DNA of 64,000 bases from the NCBI RefSeq assembly GCF_027627455.1, contig NZ_CP115483.1, positions 2,728,001 through 2,792,000 of the forward strand, read 5' to 3'. The position numbers and the translations under genes are program-made. Under the pieces are notes generated by a model. The model was not told the DNA's origin and did no database searches. It saw nothing but the letters and a program-made list of their open reading frames with translations. This DNA is from Sphingobacterium sp. SYP-B4668 (GTDB taxonomy: Bacteria; Bacteroidota; Bacteroidia; Sphingobacteriales; Sphingobacteriaceae). Positions 1 to 8,040 of this stretch are shown in pieces (the first letter of the stretch is position 1; the number at the start of each line of letters is the position of its first letter).

Positions 1-30
1 GATGCATTGCAATGAATAAACAATATAACT

Positions 31-585
31 ATGTTAAAATCTAATTTTTACGTGGTCACTGGTGGCCCCGGTGCTGGCAAAACCACACTATTGGAGGGAT
101 TGGCATGCACAGGCTTAAAAGTTGTACCTGAAGACGCACGTCGGATCATTAAAGAACAAATATCCATTGGAGGTGATGGCTTGCCATGGGCAAATAAAAT
201 AATCTATACGGACTTGATGCTAAAAACATCGATAGAAACCTATGAAGTGCAAGCACGTAAGGCTCAGGAAGTGTATGTCTTTGATAGGGGAATACTCGAT
301 GCTATCTGTTATGCAGAGATGACTGGGCAAGGAGTCACGCACGAAATGGAGCTAGCTGCTCAACAATACCGCTACAATGTCACGGTGTTCATGCTGCCGC
401 CGTGGCAAGAGATTTATGAAACCGATAATGAAAGATTACAATCCTGGAGCGAGGCCGTCCATACCTACAAAACAATGAAAGAAATATATCTGCGGTATGG
501 ATACCAAATTGTCGAAGTGCCAAAAGCGACAGTTCCTGAAAGAGTTGATTTTGTCCTGCAGCACCTTGGACTAATTTGCTGCTGA
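31..585 (+). CDS. P-loop ATPase/kinase-like protein (AAA_28 type)
   Basis: A 184-residue protein with an N-terminal P-loop, GGPGAGKTT at residues 11-19, directly after a hydrophobic strand. It is followed by the PEDARRIIKEQ segment typical of small AAA_28-type ATPases that resemble nucleotide kinases. A second hydrophobic strand with Asp (VYVFDRGILD, about residues 81-90) looks like Walker B. The protein is single-domain and cytosolic, with no signal peptide or membrane segment. The ATG at 31 follows an AT-rich leader without a Shine-Dalgarno sequence. It stands alone, and about 340 bp without a gene follow. The substrate is unknown; the family includes predicted kinases and NTP-hydrolysing proteins, so the ATPase call is firm but any specific role would be a guess. 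Confidence 0.8.
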   Translation: MLKSNFYVVTGGPGAGKTTLLEGLACTGLKVVPEDARRIIKEQISIGGDGLPWANKIIYTDLMLKTSIETYEVQARKAQEVYVFDRGILDAICYAEMTGQGVTHEMELAAQQYRYNVTVFMLPPWQEIYETDNERLQSWSEAVHTYKTMKEIYLRYGYQIVEVPKATVPERVDFVLQHLGLICC

Positions 586-929
586 AGTGCACCTTGATGT
601 TCCTTAGAAAGGTATATTGTAACAGGTATCCAGTCACCTTTGTCAGCGAAGTGCATACCTAATGGTGATGGTGTATGGTTGTAACTATAAGACAATCAGC
701 GGTATATTGTTTTCTCTTTTATTTCCCTATATATTCCTTATTTTAGCAGGTTAAAGCCTAGCCTCAATCCACTTGTTTTCTACAAAGAGAACAAAAAGCA
801 TGAGTGTAATTCTATTGTTAAACCCTGTGTTCAAATCACAGGGGCTAGATGGCTTTTTGTTGTTGCCAAGTTAAATAAAAAATTTACAGCTCCTATATAA
901 GATGGACTGTATTGAACATAGAAAGTAAA
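586..929. other. Intergenic region with a T-arm-like hairpin
   Basis: No gene is supported in these 344 bases. The only clear structure is a 7-bp perfect hairpin (arms 823-829 and 837-843) whose loop reads TTCAAAT. The G-TTCAAAT-C arrangement fits the consensus of a tRNA T-arm. A T-rich stretch follows at about 853-857, so it could act as a weak terminator for the upstream ATPase gene or be a tRNA 3'-end remnant. No D-arm or anticodon arm could be drawn. Confidence 0.5.
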
Positions 930-1919
930 ATGGAGAATAAACAGAAAAAACTGCTAAGAATCGGTATCGTAGGATACGGTAATTTGGGTAAAGGCGTAGA
1001 GCGAGCAATAAACCAACACCCTGATATGTGTCTAGTCGCCGTTTTCACAAGACGGGATCCAGCATTGTTAAAAATAGAAGTACCCACATTCTGGATGCAC
1101 CAAATAACAGATTTTATCGGAAAGATAGATGTGATGATCCTTTGTGGTGGCTCTGCAAAGGATTTACCCGAACAAGTACTTCAGGTAGCTCAACATTTTA
1201 ATACGGTTGATAGTTTTGACACGCATGCCAAAATACCTGAATATTTTGAACGCGTGGATGAGCTGGGTAAAAAAAGCAACACATTGAGCTTAATCTCTAC
1301 CGGCTGGGATCCAGGCTTGTTCTCCATTGCGCGATTACTAGGGCAGAGTATACTCCCAGATGGAGCGGATTACACCTTCTGGGGGAAAGGACTGAGTCAA
1401 GGACATTCGGATGCTGTGAGGCGAGTAGATGGGGTAAAGAATGGGGTGCAGTATACGATCCCCTTGGATAGTGCGATAGATCAGGTACGTGCTGGAGGAA
1501 ACCCGCTGCTTTCTGCAGCCGAACGACATCAGCGGGTGTGCTATGTAGTAGCCGAAGAAGGTGCATGTCGGGAAACAATTGTATCAGATATCAAGATGAT
1601 GCCCCACTACTTTGACCAGTATGACACTACCGTCCATTTTATCACCGAGCACGAATTGATAACCAATCATGCCGGGATGCCGCACGGAGGCACAGTATTC
1701 CGTACAGGGCAGACAGGTGCCGGCTCCAAACAACGCATGGAATTCAGCTTGACGCTGGACGATAATCCGGAATTCACGTCTAGCGTCTTAGTCGCTTATG
1801 CTAGAGCGGTATCAAAAATGGTAGTTGCAGGCCATATTGGAGCATGTACCGTATTTGATATTCCCCTGGGGTACCTATCACCTCAATCGGCAGCGGAGCT
1901 AAGGGCCTCCATATTATAG
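930..1919 (+). CDS. ddh: meso-diaminopimelate D-dehydrogenase
   Basis: Reductive amination of tetrahydrodipicolinate to meso-diaminopimelate with NADPH, a one-step branch of lysine and peptidoglycan-precursor synthesis. The 329-residue protein opens with a Rossmann motif (GYGNLGKG, residues 15-22), then a CGGSAKDLP segment and an STGWDPGLFS segment matching the family's substrate-binding region, and a KGLSQGHSDAVRR segment. Length fits the family (about 320-330). An in-frame TTG lies 18 bp upstream; the ATG at 930 is preferred because it places the Rossmann strand at the usual distance from the N terminus. It stands apart from other lysine genes here. Sphingobacteriaceae and Bacteroides are known to use this enzyme, so the assignment is confident. 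Confidence 0.93.
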   Translation: MENKQKKLLRIGIVGYGNLGKGVERAINQHPDMCLVAVFTRRDPALLKIEVPTFWMHQITDFIGKIDVMILCGGSAKDLPEQVLQVAQHFNTVDSFDTHAKIPEYFERVDELGKKSNTLSLISTGWDPGLFSIARLLGQSILPDGADYTFWGKGLSQGHSDAVRRVDGVKNGVQYTIPLDSAIDQVRAGGNPLLSAAERHQRVCYVVAEEGACRETIVSDIKMMPHYFDQYDTTVHFITEHELITNHAGMPHGGTVFRTGQTGAGSKQRMEFSLTLDDNPEFTSSVLVAYARAVSKMVVAGHIGACTVFDIPLGYLSPQSAAELRASIL

Positions 1920-2093
1920 ATTTATCGACAGGAATAGATGCACGATATATAGCAGTCTTGAAAGGTACACATCTGCTGTTGATTGGTAGAGAATTCATAG
2001 TTATTACTTAATTTCGTAGTGGAAGCGAATAGTTGTGCATCCCCATCGAAAAGAAAATGGCGTTAAACGGGTTTGCTAAAAAATAACATAACA

Positions 2094-2942
2094 ATGGATA
2101 AAGAGAAAATAGGGTTTATTGGCTTGGGAAATATGGGATATCCCATGGCTAAGAATTTGGAAAAGGCCGGATTTCCACTGGCAGTCTATAATCGGACTAT
2201 TGAAAAAGCTGCCGGCCTCTCTCCGCGCACTACCGTATGCAATAGTATTACACAGTTAGTTAACGAATGTGACATCATCTTTACGATGTTAACAAATGAT
2301 GATGCTGTAGCAGCTGTGTATGCGCGTATTCTTGAATTAGATATTACAGGGAAGCTAATCGTAGATATGAGCACCATTTCACAAGAGGCCACTGCGAGGA
2401 TCGCGGCTTTAGTAAAGGAAGAAAATGGGGCTTTTGTAGATGCTCCGGTAGCGGGAAGCACAGGTCCGGCAGCGGAGGGTACCCTCATTATTATGGCCGG
2501 TGGAGAACAGCAAGACATTACCCGCGCCCAACCGTATTTTGCAAAAATGGGAAAGTTAACGAAACATGTAGGAGTTAATGGGAAAGGAATAGCAGCAAAG
2601 TTGTCCATAAATTACTTTTTGGCGACGATTTACCAAGGGCTTGCTGAAACGGTGCTCTTTTCTGGAGAGTTGGGAATCGCTAGAACGGATATGCTGGAAA
2701 TTATCAATGAAAGTGCTAGTGGAAGTGGTGCTACCCGTGTAAAGACGCCTTTACTATTGAAGGACAGCTATGCACCAGCCTTTGCCTTGGATCTAATGTT
2801 GAAAGATATTTTGCTGGCTCAACGTGCTGGCGCCGCCTATCCACTAACAAAGGAATTGGTGGACACCTACCAAGCTGCCCATGATAATGGATTTGGCGAG
2901 CAGGACGTTATAGGGATTATTAATCATTTGCAAAATAAATAA
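2094..2942 (+). CDS. NAD(P)-dependent beta-hydroxyacid dehydrogenase (3-hydroxyisobutyrate dehydrogenase family)
   Basis: A 282-residue protein with the full beta-HAD layout: N-terminal Rossmann motif GLGNMG (residues 10-15), the DAPVAGSTGPAAEGTL substrate-binding signature (117-131 region), and the GKGIAAKLSINY catalytic motif with the invariant Lys at about residue 169. The C-terminal half is the usual all-helical domain. Members reduce or oxidise short beta-hydroxyacids or semialdehydes (3-hydroxyisobutyrate, tartronate semialdehyde, succinic semialdehyde); the substrate cannot be told from sequence. A TTG lies 21 bp upstream in frame, but the ATG at 2094 begins directly before the first strand. 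The kinase gene follows after 24 bp, so the two are probably co-transcribed. Confidence 0.88.
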   Translation: MDKEKIGFIGLGNMGYPMAKNLEKAGFPLAVYNRTIEKAAGLSPRTTVCNSITQLVNECDIIFTMLTNDDAVAAVYARILELDITGKLIVDMSTISQEATARIAALVKEENGAFVDAPVAGSTGPAAEGTLIIMAGGEQQDITRAQPYFAKMGKLTKHVGVNGKGIAAKLSINYFLATIYQGLAETVLFSGELGIARTDMLEIINESASGSGATRVKTPLLLKDSYAPAFALDLMLKDILLAQRAGAAYPLTKELVDTYQAAHDNGFGEQDVIGIINHLQNK

Positions 2943-2966
2943 AAAAAAAAGCACGCCATAGATATC

Positions 2967-3800
2967 ATGACACCCCATGAGAGACAGAGACTGGATTATT
3001 ACGTACTAAAATGGGGCCTTGAACCAACTTCCGCCCCATTTTCTACTAAGACCAGTATTTTACAAGCCTGTACTTACCAAGATAGAAAAGCGATGCTCAA
3101 ACTCCCTACGGTAGAAGAAGAGCGTCGTGGCTCATACTTGATGAGGTGGTGGGATGGAAATGGAGCAGCAACTGTTTATTGCCATTCAGAAGATGCCTTG
3201 CTACTGGAACGAATTGAAAATGCTGCCGAATTAACGTTGAAAGGCTTGGTAGGCAGCGGTCAGGACGATCTAGCCACGCGCATAATATGCAGCGTCGCTC
3301 AACAGCTACATCAGCCTCGATTAACTTCGCGACCACCCTTAATAACGCTAGACGAGTGGTTCGAACCTTTTATTAGTCAACCCAATCATTCAACCCAAGA
3401 GCTTCAAATCAGTGCGGAAGTGGCTAGATATGTGCTAAAAAAACAAAAGGAGGTAACCGTACTGCACGGCGACTTGCATCACGCGAATATCCTATATGGC
3501 GATAGAGCAGGGTGGAAAGCCGTTGATCCCAAGGGATTGTATGGAGACCGCGCATTTGATTTTGCAAATATACTGTGCAATCCCACCGCAGATACAGCAC
3601 TGTCGGAGGGGCGATTGGCCCGGCAATTGGACATCATATGTCAAGAGGCAAATATTTCAAAAAGGCATATGGTGGATTGGCTGGTTGCGTGGTCAGGCCT
3701 TTCGACCTATTGGCTTGCCGAGGATAACGCCGATACGATACTGGCCCTGGCGCTTGTTGCAGATGCCATCCACTTGCGGACAGCCTGCTACCTTGATTGA
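2967..3800 (+). CDS. APH(6)/hydroxyurea-kinase family phosphotransferase
   Basis: A 277-residue kinase of the family that includes streptomycin 6-phosphotransferases (aminoglycoside/hydroxyurea antibiotic resistance kinase, PF04655). The catalytic loop reads HGDLHHANIL (residues 167-176, catalytic Asp169) and is followed by the metal-binding DPKG segment (187-190) and GDRAFDFANILCNP, both characteristic of this family rather than of APH(3'). The N-terminal lobe is short and divergent, as usual. It lies 24 bp after the beta-HAD gene. Chromosomal homologues often have unknown natural substrates, so resistance is possible but cannot be claimed from sequence. No mobile element flanks it. Confidence 0.85.
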   Translation: MTPHERQRLDYYVLKWGLEPTSAPFSTKTSILQACTYQDRKAMLKLPTVEEERRGSYLMRWWDGNGAATVYCHSEDALLLERIENAAELTLKGLVGSGQDDLATRIICSVAQQLHQPRLTSRPPLITLDEWFEPFISQPNHSTQELQISAEVARYVLKKQKEVTVLHGDLHHANILYGDRAGWKAVDPKGLYGDRAFDFANILCNPTADTALSEGRLARQLDIICQEANISKRHMVDWLVAWSGLSTYWLAEDNADTILALALVADAIHLRTACYLD

Positions 3801-3908
3801 ACAAAGGTATAGCTAGTGTCTTGAGCAGTGGTGATGGTACATTTTTCAGGGATTATTATTTTGTAAGCATGATTCGCTTATCTTTGCACAAAAATAAGCA
3901 GATACAGC

Positions 3909-5540
3909 GTGATTAACATAAATAACATTTCGGTCTCATTTGGAGGCACAACGCTTTTTAGCGATGTATCGTTTTCGGTCAATGAAAACGATAAAATAGC
4001 ATTGATGGGTAAAAATGGTGCAGGAAAATCTACACTTTTGAAGATCATCGCTGGAGCGGGTAAACCAACCACTGGCAACGTCTCAGGTCCCAAGGACGCG
4101 GTAATAGCCTATTTACCTCAGCATTTGCTAACTCATGATAATGTGACCGTTTTTGAGGAAACCTCAAAAGCCTTCGAAGAAGTGTATTATATGCGAGATG
4201 AGTTGGAACGATTGAATGAGCAATTAAATGTTCGGACTGATTATGAGACGGATGATTATATGCAGCTTATTGAGCGGGTATCAGAGTTGAGTGAGAAATA
4301 TTATTCCATAGAGGAAGTAAATTACGATGCCGAAGTGGAAAAGGTGCTAAAAGGCCTTGGTTTTGAACGTTCGGATTTCACGCGGCATACTTCCGAATTT
4401 TCAGGTGGTTGGCGCATGCGGATTGAATTGGCAAAAATACTTCTAAAACAGCCAGATCTCATCCTGCTGGATGAGCCGACCAATCACATGGATATCGAAA
4501 GTATACAATGGCTTGAAGATTTCCTATTAAATTCAGCAAAGGCGGTTATCGTAATCTCACACGATAGAGCATTTGTGGATAATATTACCAACCGCACGAT
4601 AGAGGTGACTATGGGAAGAATCTATGATTATAAAGCGAAATATAGTCACTATTTAGAATTACGTAAAGATCGTCGCCTACATCAATTAAAAGCTTATGAA
4701 GAACAACAGCGCTTTATTGCTGATAATCAGGAATTCATAGACCGATTTAGAGGGACTTACTCTAAGACGCTACAAGTGCAGTCCAGGGTCAAGATGCTAG
4801 AAAAGCTGGAGGTAATAGAGATTGATGAAGTCGATAATTCAGCATTGAAGCTGAAATTCCCACCCTCACCTCGCTCGGGACAGTATCCCGTACTTGTAGA
4901 GGAGCTGACCAAGGCCTATGGTGACCATATTGTCTTTCAGAAAGCAAATATGGTCATCGAAAGAGGAGAAAAAGTGGCTTTCGTCGGAAAGAACGGAGAG
5001 GGTAAGTCAACCATGATAAAGGCAATCATGGGCGAAATAGATTTTGATGGAAGCCTAAAGGTGGGACACAATGCCAAAATCGGTTATTTTGCCCAAAATC
5101 AAGCAGCTCTCCTGGATGGTGAATTGACTGTCTTTGAAACTATAGACCAAATAGCGGTAGGCGATGTGCGGGTCAAAATAAAAGATTTATTAGGTGCATT
5201 TATGTTCAGTGGTGATGATACGACCAAGAAGGTAAAAGTATTGTCTGGAGGCGAGAAGACGCGATTGGCGATGATCAAGTTACTTTTAGAGCCGGTAAAT
5301 GTATTGATCCTGGATGAGCCAACCAATCACTTGGATATGAAGACCAAGGACATTATCAAAGATGCTCTTCAAGATTTTGACGGCACTTTGATTTTGGTAT
5401 CGCACGACCGCGATTTCTTAGATGGTTTAGCCAAAAAAGTATTTGAGTTTGGAAATAAACGTGTTCGTGAACATTTTGAAGATATCAAAGGATTTTTGGA
5501 ATACAAGAAAATGAGTAATCTTAAGGATATAGAGCGTTAG
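3909..5540 (+). CDS. ABC-F family ATPase (EttA/YbiT-like ribosome-associated)
   Basis: A soluble 543-residue protein with two ABC modules and no transmembrane domain, the ABC-F layout. Module 1 has Walker A GKNGAGKST (34-42), signature FSGGW (about 164-168) and Walker B ILLDEP (185-190). Module 2 has GKNGEGKST (about 359-366), LSGGEKTR (about 443) and LILDEPTNH (about 466). Between them lies a charged helical linker (about 245-300) that in this family contacts the ribosomal tRNA sites. Members act as translation factors or protect ribosomes from antibiotics; this one looks like the housekeeping YbiT/YkpA group. The start is GTG at 3909, and a -7 element TATCTTTG lies at 3879-3886, so the leader is short. 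Confidence 0.9.
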   Translation: MININNISVSFGGTTLFSDVSFSVNENDKIALMGKNGAGKSTLLKIIAGAGKPTTGNVSGPKDAVIAYLPQHLLTHDNVTVFEETSKAFEEVYYMRDELERLNEQLNVRTDYETDDYMQLIERVSELSEKYYSIEEVNYDAEVEKVLKGLGFERSDFTRHTSEFSGGWRMRIELAKILLKQPDLILLDEPTNHMDIESIQWLEDFLLNSAKAVIVISHDRAFVDNITNRTIEVTMGRIYDYKAKYSHYLELRKDRRLHQLKAYEEQQRFIADNQEFIDRFRGTYSKTLQVQSRVKMLEKLEVIEIDEVDNSALKLKFPPSPRSGQYPVLVEELTKAYGDHIVFQKANMVIERGEKVAFVGKNGEGKSTMIKAIMGEIDFDGSLKVGHNAKIGYFAQNQAALLDGELTVFETIDQIAVGDVRVKIKDLLGAFMFSGDDTTKKVKVLSGGEKTRLAMIKLLLEPVNVLILDEPTNHLDMKTKDIIKDALQDFDGTLILVSHDRDFLDGLAKKVFEFGNKRVREHFEDIKGFLEYKKMSNLKDIER

Positions 5541-5614
5541 ATAAGCGGTTTACGGTGGCGCTTTAGTCATCTAAATGGTCAATACAGATGGTCGACAGTG
5601 GAAGTAAATAGGAA

Positions 5615-6277
5615 ATGAAAACATTAAAAGAATTAATACACAGCGTAGATTCAGGTTGGAAATTGGTGCAAGATTGGATGAAGACAGCTGTAAATCAGTA
5701 TGAAGTATTGCCACGGAATCCCCGAAAAGCGGATGAGGAGCTATTAAGACTTCAAATTTCGACCAAATCACCCATAGGAGCAATCGTATATCAGACAGGA
5801 GGTATATTGATTGACTACGGCTGGTTACGTATACTAGGTTCGGGTTCGACAAAGCTGAATCGGGGCATCATGCAATGGAACAAGCACAAGAGTTTTGAGC
5901 GAGAGGGCGAAAAAGGAGGCTTTCTACTTATTGCAGATGATGTACTTGGTGGATATTTTGCAATCAATGCAGGCAGCTTGGGAGACGAAATTGGGAATGT
6001 ATACTATTTTGCACAAGACACGTTACAGTGGGAAAGCCTAGAGTGTGGCTATTCAGACTTTATCCACTGGGCATTAAAGGGAAATATCCATCAATTTTAT
6101 GAAACTTTCAAATGGAAAACCTGGAAGCATGATCTCAAAGAAGTGGACGGCATGCAGGTCTTCAATTTTGTCCCTTTCCTTTGGACATTAGAAGGGAAGA
6201 ATATCGAAAAGTCGAATCGAAAAGCGGTCTCCGTTGAAGAGAATTATCACCTTACAATGGATAAAGCTGGGGAATAG
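5615..6277 (+). CDS. DUF2625 family protein
   Basis: A 220-residue cytosolic protein recognised as DUF2625 by its N-terminal LxELIxxxxxGWxLVQDWM-type opening, the GAIVYQTGGILIDYGWLRILGSGS core (about residues 50-75) and the aromatic-rich YFAQDTLQWESLECGYSDFIHWAL segment near residues 130-155. No catalytic motif, signal peptide or membrane helix is visible, and the biochemical function of the family is unknown. It follows the ABC-F gene after 74 bp on the same strand and ends before a strong terminator at 6311-6340, so it may be the last gene of that unit. Confidence 0.85.
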   Translation: MKTLKELIHSVDSGWKLVQDWMKTAVNQYEVLPRNPRKADEELLRLQISTKSPIGAIVYQTGGILIDYGWLRILGSGSTKLNRGIMQWNKHKSFEREGEKGGFLLIADDVLGGYFAINAGSLGDEIGNVYYFAQDTLQWESLECGYSDFIHWALKGNIHQFYETFKWKTWKHDLKEVDGMQVFNFVPFLWTLEGKNIEKSNRKAVSVEENYHLTMDKAGE

Positions 6278-6310
6278 TGTAGACTAATATCGCTATTGGA
6301 AACACCATAA

Positions 6311-6340
6311 AAAAAACACGAAATATGCTTCGTGTTTTTT
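6311..6340 (+). terminator. Rho-independent terminator after the DUF2625 gene
   Basis: Perfect 12-bp stem (AAAAAACACGAA at 6311-6322 and its complement at 6329-6340) around a six-base loop, with A- and T-runs on both sides. It could work in either direction; the LOG-family gene converges from the right. Confidence 0.85.
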
Positions 6341-6456
6341 TATGGACGGCCAGCTGTCCTTTTAATACAAAAAAGAAGCTAAGCAGAGTTTATATTGAAC
6401 ATGACAGCTGCTTAAGCAATTCCTTAGCAAGCTGCAGATTTTTCAAGTGTTCAAAT

Positions 6457-6480
6457 CATGGTCCATAACCATGGACCATG
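6457..6480. repeat. Perfect 10-bp inverted repeat with AACC loop
   Basis: CATGGTCCAT at 6457-6466 and ATGGACCATG at 6471-6480 form a perfect stem, ending 4 bases beyond the stop codon of the minus-strand LOG gene. No T-run follows on either strand, so it is not a standard terminator. It may act as an mRNA 3'-end stabiliser or be a protein-binding palindrome. Confidence 0.6.
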
Positions 6481-6484
6481 AGGC

Positions 6485-7186
6485 TTAGAAGTTGGGTTTG
6501 AGTAAATATTTGTCGTAGAATCTGAAGATGTGCTCTGCAGCATCTTCTGCGGTATCTACAACCCGATACAGCTTAAGGTCTTCCTCACTGATATAGGCGT
6601 TGTCTAGCATTGTCTTTTGTATCCACTCCAATAATCCTCCCCAATAATCACTGCCCACCAACACGATAGGGAAACGGGCTATTTTTCCGGTCTGAATTAA
6701 TGTGATAGCCTCAAAAAGTTCATCCATAGTGCCAAATCCTCCAGGCATAACGATGTATCCCTGTGAATACTTCATAAACATCACCTTTCGTACAAAAAAA
6801 TAGTTGAATTCCAGTAGCTTATCACGGTCTATATATTTATTATGGAACTGCTCAAAAGGCAATTCAATATTCAATCCAACGGATTTTCCCCCAGCTTCAT
6901 ATGCTCCTTTATTAGCGGCTTCCATGATTCCAGGACCACCTCCCGAAATAACTCCATAGCCACGTTCGGTCAGCAATTTTCCAATATCTACAGCCATCTG
7001 GTAATATTTGTGCTCGCGCGGTGTCCTCGCAGATCCAAAAATAGAAACACAGGGACCAATTTTAGCCAACTTTTCAAAGCCATCGACAAATTCAGACATG
7101 ATTTTAAAAATCTGCCATGAATCCTTCACTTTGATTTCTTGCCATGTTTTATTCTCAAACGCCCTTAGAATTTTATCTTCCTTCAT
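6485..7186 (-). CDS. LOG-family (TIGR00730) nucleotide 5'-monophosphate phosphoribohydrolase-like protein
   Basis: A 233-residue Rossmann-fold protein with the two lysine-decarboxylase-like (LOG) signatures: GGGPGIMEA (residues 82-90) and PGGFGTMDE (148-156). The catalytic Arg-Glu pair of the family falls around FVRKVMF (131-137) and the second motif. LOG proteins cleave the N-glycosidic bond of nucleoside monophosphates; plant and some bacterial members release cytokinin bases, but many bacterial ones act on AMP-like compounds. The N-terminal 40 residues form an additional charged helix. It is convergent with DUF2625 and divergent from recR. Confidence 0.87.
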   Translation of the reverse strand: MKEDKILRAFENKTWQEIKVKDSWQIFKIMSEFVDGFEKLAKIGPCVSIFGSARTPREHKYYQMAVDIGKLLTERGYGVISGGGPGIMEAANKGAYEAGGKSVGLNIELPFEQFHNKYIDRDKLLEFNYFFVRKVMFMKYSQGYIVMPGGFGTMDELFEAITLIQTGKIARFPIVLVGSDYWGGLLEWIQKTMLDNAYISEEDLKLYRVVDTAEDAAEHIFRFYDKYLLKPNF

Positions 7187-7402
7187 ATTTTTATTCCTTT
7201 AATAGTATACCCCCTTTATGTAAGGAGGGCATTTACAAGATATAAATTTTTTGTGAATTGTGTGTAGGAAATGTAATGGGAGAAAAAACAAAAAAAGAGA
7301 ATCTTCTTTGTTGGAGCAGTGTTGTTTTAAACACTATCAATAGGTATGAAATTGATATTCGGGAGACTTGTATATAAAGAGTAGTTTCTATAAGTTTGTG
7401 CA

Positions 7403-8017
7403 ATGGAATTTTCATCGAAATTATTGCAGCAGGCTGTTGACGAGTTCGGGCGCCTACCGGGTGTCGGACAGAAGACAGCCTTGCGATTGGTTCTCCATCT
7501 GCTTAAACAATCCGATGGAGAAGTTGCCAGATTTACCGGTGCAATTGACCAGCTTAAGGAGCAAATCAAGTATTGTAAAGTATGCTTCAATATCTCCGAT
7601 CATGATGTCTGTGATATTTGTAGTTCGATGAAGAGGGACAAAACAATGATATGTGTGGTCGAAGACACGCGAGATGTGATGGCCATTGAAAATACGAATC
7701 AATATCAAGGGGTATATCATGTGCTTGGCGGCTTGATTTCTCCCATGGATGGAATAGGTCCATCTGACCTCAAAATTGAAGGATTGGCCTCGCGCATTGC
7801 ATCTGGTGAAGTAAAGGAGATTATACTCGCATTGAGTGCAACCATGGAGGGCGATACCACTATATTTTATCTTTATCGCAAACTCAAAGAGTCCGCTGTC
7901 CAAATCAGCACAATAGCGAGAGGAATAGCCTTCGGTGGTGAACTTGAATATGTCGATGAAATCACCCTAGGTCGATCGATTGCAACACGTGTCCCCTATG
8001 AAAGGAATATTGGTTAA
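7403..8017 (+). CDS. recR: Recombination mediator RecR
   Basis: A 204-residue protein with the standard RecR order: N-terminal helix-hairpin-helix (LPGVGQKTALRL, residues 18-29), the Cys4 zinc finger (Cys58, 61, 70, 73), a Toprim domain (ICVVEDTRDVMAIE, about 83-96), and a C-terminal Walker-B-like tail (GGELEYVDEITLGRSI). With RecO and RecF it loads RecA onto SSB-coated single-stranded gaps. Length matches the family. A TAAGTTTG sequence lies only 5 bp before the ATG, so the true promoter is probably further upstream. It converges with the MFS gene, leaving just 23 bp. Confidence 0.97.
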   Translation: MEFSSKLLQQAVDEFGRLPGVGQKTALRLVLHLLKQSDGEVARFTGAIDQLKEQIKYCKVCFNISDHDVCDICSSMKRDKTMICVVEDTRDVMAIENTNQYQGVYHVLGGLISPMDGIGPSDLKIEGLASRIASGEVKEIILALSATMEGDTTIFYLYRKLKESAVQISTIARGIAFGGELEYVDEITLGRSIATRVPYERNIG

Positions 8018-8040
8018 AATCTCTGAGGTGATTCGAATCA

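Noticed and set aside
757..849. A complete tRNA gene with long variable arm, from CTAGCCT (about 758) to GGGCTAG (842-848)
   Set aside because: The ends could pair, but there is no D-arm or anticodon stem between them, and the spacing is too long.
8029..8040. Palindrome TGATTCGAATCA as a terminator between recR and the MFS gene
   Set aside because: 12 bp with no loop and no T-run; too short to support a terminator or operator.
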